Source: Xiphias gladius
Lineage: Eukaryota; Chordata; Actinopteri; Istiophoriformes; Xiphiidae
Reading direction: 5' to 3'
Assembly (NCBI RefSeq): GCF_016859285.1
Contig: NC_053404.1
Location: 35,001-99,000, forward strand
Length of the DNA: 64,000 nt
Below the pieces are notes generated by a model. The model made no database searches and was not told the origin of the DNA. It saw only the letters and a program-made list of their open reading frames with translations. Positions 40,100 through 50,476 of the stretch are shown one piece after another. The position numbers were made by a program, and so were the translations under genes. Each line of letters starts with the position of its first letter. Within the stretch, counting starts at the first letter, position 1.

Positions 40100-41520
40100 C
40101 CTAACACACCTTCACAGCACAGGTCCTTAAATCCACCTAATTCGGCCTCAAAAACTGAGCGATAGATCAATCGGAGCAAATCCTACACGTCAGCAAATTT
40201 TATTCTGCACAGGCGCAGTTACAGACAGCTATGAGTGTATTGAGGAGCATCACCTCCTGCCCTAGTAACGCAGGGGGACATAAATGGTGCCGTTTTAATC
40301 CGCCCGTCTTCATCGATATTTACCCCACATACTCTCCACGCTGGCCGTCTGATGGGACACATGCGCCCACATCTGTATCATCCAGCTTTAATTAACTCGT
40401 CACTGTGTCACAGTCCAAGCGGGCAGGATAAGGACTCGTTTTTTATTTGTATTTATCTTTAATGTAAGAATGAGGAAGATTTAATATTAAAGGGAGGGGG
40501 CGGGGGCTCCCTGTAATCCTCATACTTAAATGGAAGTGTATCCATGAGACACAGTCTCATCAGTCTGAACTGATCAGAAAGTTACCAGTGCTGATAAATA
40601 ACAATAGAACAGTGATATGTGGGTTGTAGAAGGCTATTTCTCCGTGTCCCTCTGAATGTCAGCAGCCAGCCTCGGGGGGAGCTGTGGTCTGTTTACTACA
40701 GGGAAGAGGGGAGAGGGAGGGGGAGAGCAGGAGAGAGAGAGAGGGAGGAGAGGGAGGAGAGGGAGGGCAGGAAAGAAAACTTTTCACTTCTGAGGAGCCA
40801 TAGAGGAAGCGTGTGCGTGTGTGCGTGCTGGAGCGGAGACCATGCAGGTAAAACGCATTAGCTAATTGCTCTCAACTTAATTAAACGTCGTTGTGATCGG
40901 TTAATTGTGCTGCTTTGAGCGGGAGAGTGGCCTGCGCCTGGTAGAGGATCGAGAGACGACGGACCGAGCCTCCTACTAATCCGATCCCTCGTAGAAATCC
41001 AACATTAAACCCAAACTTTTTCCGCCTCTCGTCTCTTTCGCCTGCTCTCCCGACACCACCCCCACCGTCGGGCCGACCGCGGCGCCCGTCCTCCGGTCCA
41101 GAGCTTTTTAGAGCCAGTAACGGCTGAAGCGGTTAAATCATAGTTTACATGGACATGTGTTGCACCGAAGTCTTTTAGGTGTGGATTTCAGCGCTAACAC
41201 GCGTCTAAAGGGGTCTGCTGGGCGGGGGGCAGAGAGGGGGGGGGCGAGTGTTTCCTAACACATCTGTGAACGGAGCCACGTTCGTTAATTAAACGGCTGT
41301 AGTCGGTGTAGGCCTCGGTCTGCGCCGAGCGGCGGCGGCGGAGGAGCGGCGCTACATACCCACAACCACCAGGGTACGGAACTAACTCGAGGACGAGGTT
41401 TGTCACCTGAAGCCGAGGGAGTGTGTTTTTATCCCGGTGAACCAGTCGGTGTGCTGGAGATGCAGTTCGCACCTGGTCCGGGCAGAGTTTGTTTGGGGGG
41501 GGGGGGGCGGGGGCAGTTAA
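40100..41520. promoter_or_regulatory. Shared thtpa / zfhx2 promoter region and CpG island
   Basis: The two genes are divergent: the thtpa start codon is at 39000 and the zfhx2 start codon at 40842. The interval turns GC- and CpG-rich from about 40.9 kb through zfhx2 intron 1 (41040-41520). It includes a polypurine tract (40684-40790) and two long G runs (41224-41249, 41493-41515). Transcription starts were not identified. Confidence 0.55.
40684..40790. repeat. Polypurine (GA-rich) tract
   Basis: About 100 bases almost purely G and A (GGGAGAGGGAGGGGGAGAGC, GAGAGAGAGAGGGAGGAG), ending about 50 bases before the zfhx2 start codon. It probably lies in the 5' UTR or core promoter. Confidence 0.9.
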
Positions 41521-44500
41521 TTATCTTTCTGCTAACAGGCTAGCTAGCAAAGTCACACGGCAGTTCAACCCTTTGGTTTATGAGTTTAACGTAGAAACAG
41601 CAGCCAGTCTAAAGCGACGCCTGTCAGACAGAAGTGAGTGGCTTTCACTGCAGGATTATTTCCAGTAAACTACCAGCTCTTCCAGAGAGACAGCTGTAAT
41701 GCGACGTTTCAGGCGCTGATCAGCCTAGCCTGCTAGCTAATTGATTCATCTCTGGTCGGCATAGCTAATTAGACTTCTCATTAATTAGCCAACTATGGGC
41801 AAGGAAACGTCAGTCTAGTTCTGTCTAGGCTGTTTATTATAAGAGTCGTGATGAAGGGCTTTTAAAGATGATACAGTGGGCAGATACAGCCTTGTCGAAA
41901 CATTATATGGTCATATAACCCTGCTAGCCTGCTAATTGGCATGAGGAGGAAGTGAGGACTGTAGCGGTGGTGGCGTTGAACTGTTATCCGGCTGTATCTT
42001 GGATTATGGATGTTTGCAGAAAAATACATCAGAGCTGTGCGGTCTGTTCTGACTCATTTTAAAACTGCATGTGGAGCCAAGTATGATCTCGGATCATAGT
42101 TAACATGTTGGCTACATTTTTCTTGCATTGGTCAAAACTGAAGGGTGGTGATAGAGTGATTACAACTTGTCAGGCTGCACATGTTATTATTTGCTGGTTC
42201 TCCTGCAGTCTGTTCTGCATTTAATATATTAATAAAAAAAAACTAAATCTAGAGGTCTGGAACAATGGACCTTATCTAGAACCCAGTTTACCACAGTAGA
42301 AAAGGAAAACCTGCTGAAAACATTAGAAATATACTCCCTTACATTTCAAAGGTGTTGTTTAAACGGTTGCATTATGGTGTAATTTGATATGCTCATTGCA
42401 GACAAAATGTTGGGAACCTCCCTACAAAGCATGGTTAATGTTTTTAAAGAAGTCATGAATGAAATGTCAAAGACCTGTAGGAGTGAGCTACTAAGCTAGG
42501 ATTAGTTTTACTATTACATGCTAATTAAATGGTACGGTTTAACATTTTTTAAACACGGCAGTTTATGATAAGTTCCACTCACCTAGCGAAAGTGTGAAAC
42601 TAACAGTATACTTTTATTTTGATCTTCGTCACATGAAATTACTTTCTTACATCCCACATTCCTTTCTTTCTTTTGTCTTTGAAATCCTTTTATCTAGTGT
42701 TTTTGATAAACAGTATCAGCTCCAGAAAGAGTAGGATCCTCTAACATGATCTTGAATTTGTCAGGAGGAGTCTGGAGAGACGGTGAGCAGTGAAAGCAAT
42801 GGGGTGGCAGAGTGGCTGTGCCCCCTCTGCCAAAAAGGCCAAACGGACAGATCCTCCCTGTCTCTGCATCTCACTGAGCAACACAGCGTACTTCCATCTT
42901 GTGTCGACAGACTGCTGGACATTGTAAGTACAGCTGAGCAGTATGGCCAAAATATAGTTCAACCCCCCCCCACACACACACACACACACACACGCACACA
43001 CAGGTTATACACCCTGAAGGGTAAAACATGGTTACTTTGGATCATACATCAAGAATGTGCATAATGAGCTCTCTTGTTGCTGGTTGATATACAGGAGTTG
43101 GACAAAATATCAAACATTTTGCAATGATGTAGCTCTGCAGCAAACTTAGAAAATGTGGTAGTTCATTGTTTGTTTGTTTGTTTTTTTTTTTTTTTTGGTG
43201 AAACTCTTGTTGTTGATTAGACATGATGGTAATTTTTGAGGCAGTCCTGGCTTTGGAATTGATGCCTGAAGTGCTGGGGCATCAGTAACAGTGCAAAAAT
43301 TATGTGAAATGCTATGAGGAGATTTATCAAAATCATGGTGACATATGCCAAAAACAGGAAAACTGCAAAGAGGAACAATGTTCAAAAGTAGACTCTCACC
43401 AACATTTTAAAATGACTCTTAAAAACATAAATGAGCGTCACCAAACAAGGACTGACTGCTGGGCCACTGTATTATAATTTGTTTCTATTACTTTGTCCCT
43501 GCTCTGTTGTATTTATTATATATTTATATGATAGGATCCCTTAGATGGATAACTTTAATAATCCCAATGTCTGGTCACCCATAAAAAGTAATAAACATTG
43601 GAAGAGACGCAAGTTATTTTAAATGTTGGTGAGAGTCTACTTGTGACCCGTGTTTCTCTTTGCAGTTTTCCTGCTTTTGGCATATGTCACCATGATTCTT
43701 CAGTTCTGAAGAACTGAAGAAGACTTTCGGATGAGAGGTGAAACGTCTTCAAGAACCTCAAACAAGTCCAGTTGCCTTCATATAGCACTTACAAATACTT
43801 TGACCTGGGGAGAGTTCTTCTCAGACAAAATTGTTTCATTCTTTTGATTCTGTATGTTATTACTAGATAATAATATAGGTAATCATCTAAATGTATGTAT
43901 TGATTTCTATGTAAAATAATGGCCAAATACATTTCTAACTAAAAGACACACTAAAATTTATTATTTGTTGGATATGATTGTTTAGATACAATCAGGGAAA
44001 ATGTGCGCTTATTTCGGCATAATCTATTAGTACATTAGTAATTAATAGTTTGAGTTGGGACTGACGGTGGTGCTTTCTTTTTTCATGACTTGTTTGAACA
44101 AATTCACTTTTGGCAGTCAGCACTATGTTCATTATTGTAATAGTTGGAATATTTCATTGTTTGGATTAGCCAGTTACTAAGTATGTCAGAGAAGAACTTG
44201 ATGAGTAGACATCAAATTTGACAAAAATAAGCACGTCAGTGAACATGTGATTTGGAATGGGTCCATGACAGTTTAGTATGTAAAGTGTTTAGAAATAAAA
44301 GGAATTTTAATAGTGTATTAATTGAATTGAAGACAGTTTAATGTATGCCTTTTAGGGTAATTTGCAAATTAAAGGCTAGCAAGGCTTGCTATGTGTAATA
44401 TAACCACACATCAGTGAGTCACACCAAAATGTTGTGCTGCTCAGAAGCTTTGTAGCATTCAGCTCATCTGAAAGGAGCCATTACAGAGTGAAGTCTGCTA

Positions 44501-47500
44501 AGGAAATATTGCCGTGTGTCTCCTTTCATTTTCTTTGAACAGGCTGTTATAAAACAGGGTGCCAGTGGAGGAGAAGACGACAGGGGTGCTCAAAAGTCTT
44601 CAGGTAAGGATGAAAAATACTTAGTTATTAAATCATGAAAAGAAAATCACAAGAATGATCACCATAATAACACACATACTGGCTTTTCTTTGTTATTGTA
44701 ACAACACTGATTAGGTGTCTAATCACTGACTTTTTTAGCTTGGAAACCTGATATACCCTGTGAAAAGGTTATTATAATGTGGATCTTTCTGTCATACTAA
44801 AACGGTGTAAGTTATATTTGAAATTCTACAAAGGCAAAAACACACTCACTGGGTAAGTAATGGGGAATCAAAGAAATGCATTTACAGTGGAAAATTGCCC
44901 ATAATGCAGGTTGGGTGGGTGCAGGTGGGTGAAAAAAAGTGTGCACTTCTGTTTTCAGTCAGTACCCCATTTACTAGAACCTAAAAGTTAAACCTGTATA
45001 TTGCTTTTATCAGATGCTGAATCCTCTCAACTGAAGCACACTGAAGACATCAGTTCAGACCCCTACCAATCGAGCGAGACTTCAGACGCTACCCAGACGT
45101 TTGGAGACAAAGAGATGGAAGAAGAGAGATTAATGGAACAGGAGGGAGGTGAAGCTGAACCTGAGCCTGAGGAGGATGGAAATCAACTCACAGGAGCCAA
45201 ACAGCAAAATGCAACTGAAAACGCAGAAATTGCAGACGCCAGTGAAAAGTCGGTTGGTAAAAATGGTGTGCCAGCTGAAAACAGCACACGGTCATTCAGA
45301 TGCAATGCCTGCCTAGAAAGTTTTCCCAGCAGAACTGCCTTGAGCGTTCATTACAACTCTGCATCCCACATTCAGAGGATGACAACAGGCTCTGCAAAAC
45401 AAGGTGGGGAAAGCGATCCCCAAACTCCCTCAGTTCCTGTCCTGTCTCGACCATATATATCAAACAAACCCTATCAGTGTGCTATATGTCGAGTCTCTTA
45501 CAATCATGCCATCACTCTCGAGAGCCATATGAAATCTGTCTTGCACCAGACCCGCAGCAGGAATGCTGGAATTGTTGCACATGCTGCAAACAGTACAGTG
45601 GCCACTGCTGGTTTGGGAGGTAGCCCCCCCACTGCTCCACACGCTGTAGTGAGCACATCTGGAAGTGGATCCAGTCAGTTAGTAACCACCACCAATTGTG
45701 CTGCTCCTGGGACGGTGATGGTTACTGCTACAAAAGACGGAGAGCAGATTCAAACTTCACAAGTGGCTCCCTCTCTCCTCACGTCCCCTGTGGCCTCAGC
45801 TCAGGCAGTCTCAGCCTTCCTCACCCTCCTCACATCAAGTCCAAACCCCCTCTCTCACTCCCTCCACCACTCCCTGTTTGCGGCTGGTGCTGCTCCTGGT
45901 GCCCCTGCGCATCAGCTTGTGCCTCAGCCTCAAATGGTCATGCCCTTGATCTTGAACGGGCTGCAAGCCCAAAACCAGCAGCACCAAGAGAACCAGCAGG
46001 GCCAGCTCCTTACCCAGTGTGTGCCATTCGTAGGTCTCAGCACAGCCCAGCAAGCCCTCCTAACCCAAAGACTTAACAGCTTACCGAGCCAGTGGCCCTC
46101 TGTGGGAGTTCCAACAAACATACAGGCCTGCCCGGAAGAGCAAAAACAAACTATAAAGTGTGAGAGAGAACAAGAGAGGCAGGACAGTGAGGAGAGAGAG
46201 GAGAATGTCTCGGCTCAGATCAAGGACAGGGATAACAGGACGACAGAGAACATTAAGACAGAGAAACTTAAGGAAGGGGACATGAAAGAATTTGCACAGT
46301 GCCCTAATATAGAAAGCAAAGTGAAGGCTGAGAATAATGAAGACAGTGGGAGGGCACATAGAGATAGCACAACAGATGGAGACCGCTCAACTAATCAGTT
46401 GGACCTGGAAGGTGATAAAGCAGCTAGCCTGAATCTCTCCCCAGCAGGCACAGAGAAGAGCCTCCGCAATAACAACCTCTCACCTTCTGCATCAGTGCCC
46501 AGTAACTCAACCCTCAGTCCTGTAAATTTAAACCTTACACTTAGCCCTGATTCTACTCCTCAAAAATCACAATCGGGCACTAGCCCTTGTGGCTCTCTTG
46601 GCACCCCAAAATCCAGCCCGAGTACAAATGCCTTAACTAACAAACAACCTCGATCCCATTGTAACACAACGGGATCCATTTATCCAGACCTTCCAGTGCT
46701 GTCAGAGTTCCAGTCCGAGGTTCTCTGGGCATTCTTTGAGTCACGTAGTGAAGCTGATGCTGCAAGTCCTCCCCATGAAGACTGTGAGGCACTGGGCAGA
46801 GAGGTCGGGCTTTCTGAGGAAGAGGTACGTAGGTGGCTGAGCCAAGCCCGACATGCCAAACAGAGGCAGAGGGCGACAGAGTTAGACCACCTGCAAGGCT
46901 TGGCAGGATTTACAAGGCATGCCCGAAATTCTGACAATGACTATGATGACGAGGAAAGCTCACTGATTATAGCAGAAGGTGAGGATGATGCTGAAGCTTC
47001 AGGGAGTCAGGCAATAGATTTGTCTAGTACAAGAGGGAAACGCAGACAGAGAATTTTGGGAAGGGAGGGTCAGGGAGATTTCTGTCTCACTTCTGACTCA
47101 GAAAATGAGGTCTACACCTCTGTCATTGTGTCTGATGAGGAAAGTCAGAACGGGTCATTGAGGGAGGGTCCTGAGAGCCCTGCTAAAGGTGAAACACAGC
47201 GGGAGGTCCATGGTGATAAGGGGTCGGTTGGAGGAAAGGTACTGCGCTCCACAACTGTGTTTCTCTCTGATGCAGAGGATGAGTATGAAGATGAGGAGGC
47301 TGGAGGGGGTCAGAAGGCCAAAAAGAAAAAACGAAAGGGGGAGTTTGAGCGTGATGAAGTTGAAGTGAAGAAGGAGAGACCGGACCCAGATGTGGATCTA
47401 GAATTGGAGGCCCAAGGGGATCCTCCAAGTTCACACTCCCACTCAATGGACCATCCTGAGATTCCAACCAGTGCACTTCACTCACTTCCCTTGTCCCTCA

Positions 47501-50476
47501 CTCACTTTTCTACTCAGTTCCTTAGCCCCTATGTCCTCTCTCTTACTCCCTCAGTGATTGGAGATGGGAACAAAGTACCAGTCTTCCCTAATCCACCAAC
47601 CATCACACGCTTCTCCAGCTCTCTTCTCTCACAGTCTCTCTCTTCCCACAACCAAACTTCTCACTACCTGTCCAATGGTGGAGACTGTGAGTCTGCTCTG
47701 GACCTCAGCATGGGAAAAAACAGCTCAAAATCTGCCTATTCCTCATCACTTCTGGCTGATAAAATTGCAGCACAGAAAGGGCAGTTGCTGGATGGGCTCG
47801 GCCTGAGGCCTACATCCAAAGGTCTGGTAGTCGTCCAGGTTAAGCCCGAATCTGTTACTGCCATGCCCTCCTCCAACAGCAGTACGAGTCTTGTCAACTG
47901 CAATAACATGACAAAGTCCAGTATTTACATGAGGGCAGCAGAGAAAATGAATACTACATTATTGGAAAGAGAACGAGAAAAGGAGAGAGAGATGGAAAAG
48001 GAGAGAGAACAAGAGCAGCAGCAGAGGAAGTCCAAAGGTAAAAGGTATCGAGACATGCGACGTTCGCGCACCATCATTCAAGCTGAACAACTTGACATTC
48101 TGTATGGCTGCTATTTCAAAGATCCAAATCCTGGGAAACACGAGTTTGAACAGATTTCAGAGTGGGTCCACCTTCCCAAGAAGGTTGTTCAGATTTGGTT
48201 CCAGAACATGAGGGCAAGGGAACGAAAGGGTGAGGTCAGATTTATCAGCGATGGCACCCTGGCAGCAGTTGGAAAACCTCTCATCAAATTTACCTGGCCT
48301 CTTTCCAAACCCATATTCTCCAACAAGCCAGCTCCAAACAATACTGGGTGCATTACAACTACTCCAATTGTGCGCACCCTCATGAAGACTGAGAGGGAGC
48401 CTGTAAAAGAGCTGGGCAAACCAGCCGTGGTGAAAAAAATAACACCAGTTCCTATCAAGCCTAAGGAAGTTATTTCCTCTACTGCAGTCTCTCCTGTGAG
48501 CAGCAGTGCCTCTGCAGTGCCAAAGACCAAGCTCGAAACCACCAGCAACGTCACTATGGTCAAAGTTGCCCCCAAAGTCAACACCCCTGTCCTTTTACCT
48601 CCGCCCAAGGATCCAATCCCCATTGCTCCACGACCAACCCAGAAACGAAAACTAGAAGAGGAGAGCGAGGAAGAAAAGACTGATGAAGAGAGAGACAATG
48701 AAAATGAGTTGGGTCCTGGACCAGGGACCACTAACCGCATGGTGCCCAAGCTGCCCACAACTCCCATCAACAACAGGCCTCCTGCCACAACAGTGGTGCC
48801 ACAAAAACAGAATGGGCTTAACTACTGGATTCCCAAAGTCCCCATTAAGATCAACACTCTATCAAGAGAACAACTGGCTCTTCCCACACACACGCCTCCT
48901 CGTACCATCCCCCCTCCTCCCACCCCTAGCATTGCCCCAGTTAGCCCGAATACCACCAGCTCAGCCAAAGTGGCCAGCCCCGCCACTCCGGTCGTGGCTA
49001 AATCAAGTCCGACTGAAAGCAGCTTTCTGCCCCACTCATCCAGCCGTAGGCCACGCACACACTTGTCCTGCCTACAGCTGTCCATTCTGCAGTCCTGTTA
49101 CGAGACCTGTGCACACCCTAATGCCATGGAGTGTGAGGCGATTGGCACCGAGCTCAACCTACCGCTCAAGGTGGTGCAGATTTGGTTCCAAAACACCAGA
49201 GCCAAAGAGAAGCGCTGGAGGTTGCAGCAAGAAAAAATGGTAAGTGGACTTACACTGTTATCTTAATTTTAATGGTATTTTAGTTTTAAGTCTTTAGTAC
49301 AAAATCACATTAACGTGCACAGGAAAGAGTAATAAAAAGCACAGCAACGTTAAACACTCAGACCAGGAAACGTTATTTTTCTATAGGCTACTTTAAGCCT
49401 TTCCTCTATGACTGGGCAATAATGTCACATTGGATATTGACAGTGGAATAGTATCGCGAACTTCTTGTGTTTTGACAATTTTGTGATTACCAAGGATTCC
49501 CAGCTAATTGTAATTATAAACAAGCTAAAAAAAAATCTAGTCGTTTAGTTGGACCTGTGAAACATTAATTTGATTATTTTATGTGAATTCTCTATATTGT
49601 GATTATAAAAAAAACAGTTACATTCAACCTTATTGCCCAGCCCTACTTTATTCTAGTCTTTTTTTTTTTTTTTTTTTTTTTTTCTCTGACAGTAAAATTT
49701 GAGTTCTGAAAATACTTTCATTTACATTCAGCATTTTTAACCATAATATTTGTTATTAATGTAACTGTATTATGTTGTGATTATTCAGAGAACTATTTTT
49801 TTGCTGCTTGAACTGTGGGTAAAAAACACATTTTGCTATCCACAAAAACAATGTAATAAAAACATGATGATGCATGAGCACTATATTACTGTCAAAAAAG
49901 AAAATTGTGCATATAGAAATTAGAGGGCTTGAATATTCTGATTCAGTCAAACCTGTAACAAAATTCAGACTTTAACAGAAGTGACAATCTTATTCCCTCC
50001 TCTTGTCCTGTTTAATCACCCCACCTTCCCATTTTCAGTCTCCTCTGTCAGGTGGAAAGGTGGACATGAGCTCAGGAAGCTACTTGCAGTACAACGCTCT
50101 TAAAGCCAATCGTCCCATCTTGCCCAAACCTGTTCAGCTGACAGTTACTGAACCTCCAGCTTCCCCAGTGGCTGGCCAGCCAGTGCCAAAGGAGACCCTG
50201 ACAGGCCGCTGCGATGCCTGCAACGTCTCCTTTGAATCCCGGGCTGCAGCGAGGGCCCATGTCTTCTCTCCACGTCATCTGGCAACCCTGAGAACCACTA
50301 ACTTTGGCCAGCCGACAACGCTTGTCAACAAGAACGGCACCGGTAACGGTGGACCTGGCAGTTCTGTGCCGGTCTCGCAGGTCTCTCATTCCACTCCAGT
50401 AACTAGTTCTGGTGCTGGTCCTGGAGGGGAGATCGTTATTGAGTCGCCTTCACCAACGGCCACCAGCAACAGTTAA
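40842..50476 (+). CDS. zfhx2: Zinc-finger homeobox (ZFHX family) transcription factor, best fit ZFHX2
   Basis: Five exons, 40842-40847, 42765-42923, 44543-44603, 45014-49239 and 50039-50476, encode 1629 aa in consistent phase. C2H2 fingers: CPLCQKGQ..LHLTEQH (residues 21-41), FRCNACLESFPSRTALSVH (from 172), YQCAICRVSYNHAITLESHM then KSVLHQ (from 231), and CDACNVSFESRAAARAHVFS (from 1542), matching the C-terminal finger of ZFHX3/4. Homeodomains: a degenerate one at about 636-694 (EVRRWLSQAR in place of the WFQN helix), one at about 1090-1150 (KKVVQIWFQNMRARERK), and one at about 1420-1480 (LPLKVVQIWFQNTRAKEKR). Between them are acidic and Ser/Pro-rich stretches, a charged coiled coil before the second homeodomain (EREREKEREMEKEREQEQQQ), and two A-[IL]-DLS motifs. 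A nuclear DNA-binding regulator. Mammalian ZFHX2 is about 2570 aa, so this is much shorter. The name rests on domain order and on the head-to-head thtpa neighbour. Confidence 0.8.
42968..43002. repeat. (CA)n microsatellite
   Basis: C-run followed by about 15 CA units in zfhx2 intron 2, about 45 bases after exon 2. Confidence 0.95.
43331..43697. repeat. Long inverted repeat in zfhx2 intron 2
   Basis: The left arm 43331-43416 (AATCATGGTGACATATGCCA, then AAAACAGGAAAACTGCAAAG) and the right arm 43612-43697 are inverse complements at roughly 90 percent over about 85 bases, separated by about 195 bases. The right side continues into GAACTGAAGAAGACTTTCGG, then ATGAGAGGTGAAACGTCTTC, which resembles a common teleost repeat segment. 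No coding capacity recognised. Confidence 0.85.
43715..43790 (+). mobile_element. Fragment resembling a widespread teleost interspersed repeat
   Basis: The CTGAAGAAGACTTTCGGATG, AGAGGTGAAACGTCTTCAAG and CAAGTCCAGTTGCC segments look like a recurrent motif of fish repeats seen in many genomes. The class cannot be assigned from the sequence alone. Confidence 0.4.
49659..49683. repeat. Poly-T run
   Basis: About 24 T in zfhx2 intron 4. Confidence 0.95.

Noticed and set aside
48189-48788. 199-residue minus-strand frame inside the large zfhx2 exon
   Set aside because: Antisense shadow of a Pro/Ser/Thr-rich coding exon; low-complexity hydrophobic output, no splice or start context. The same applies to 45835-46121, 47183-47485 and 48822-49085.
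48683-49243. 186-residue plus-strand frame overlapping the zfhx2 exon
   Set aside because: The zfhx2 frame over the same bases encodes a full homeodomain; this one has no motif.
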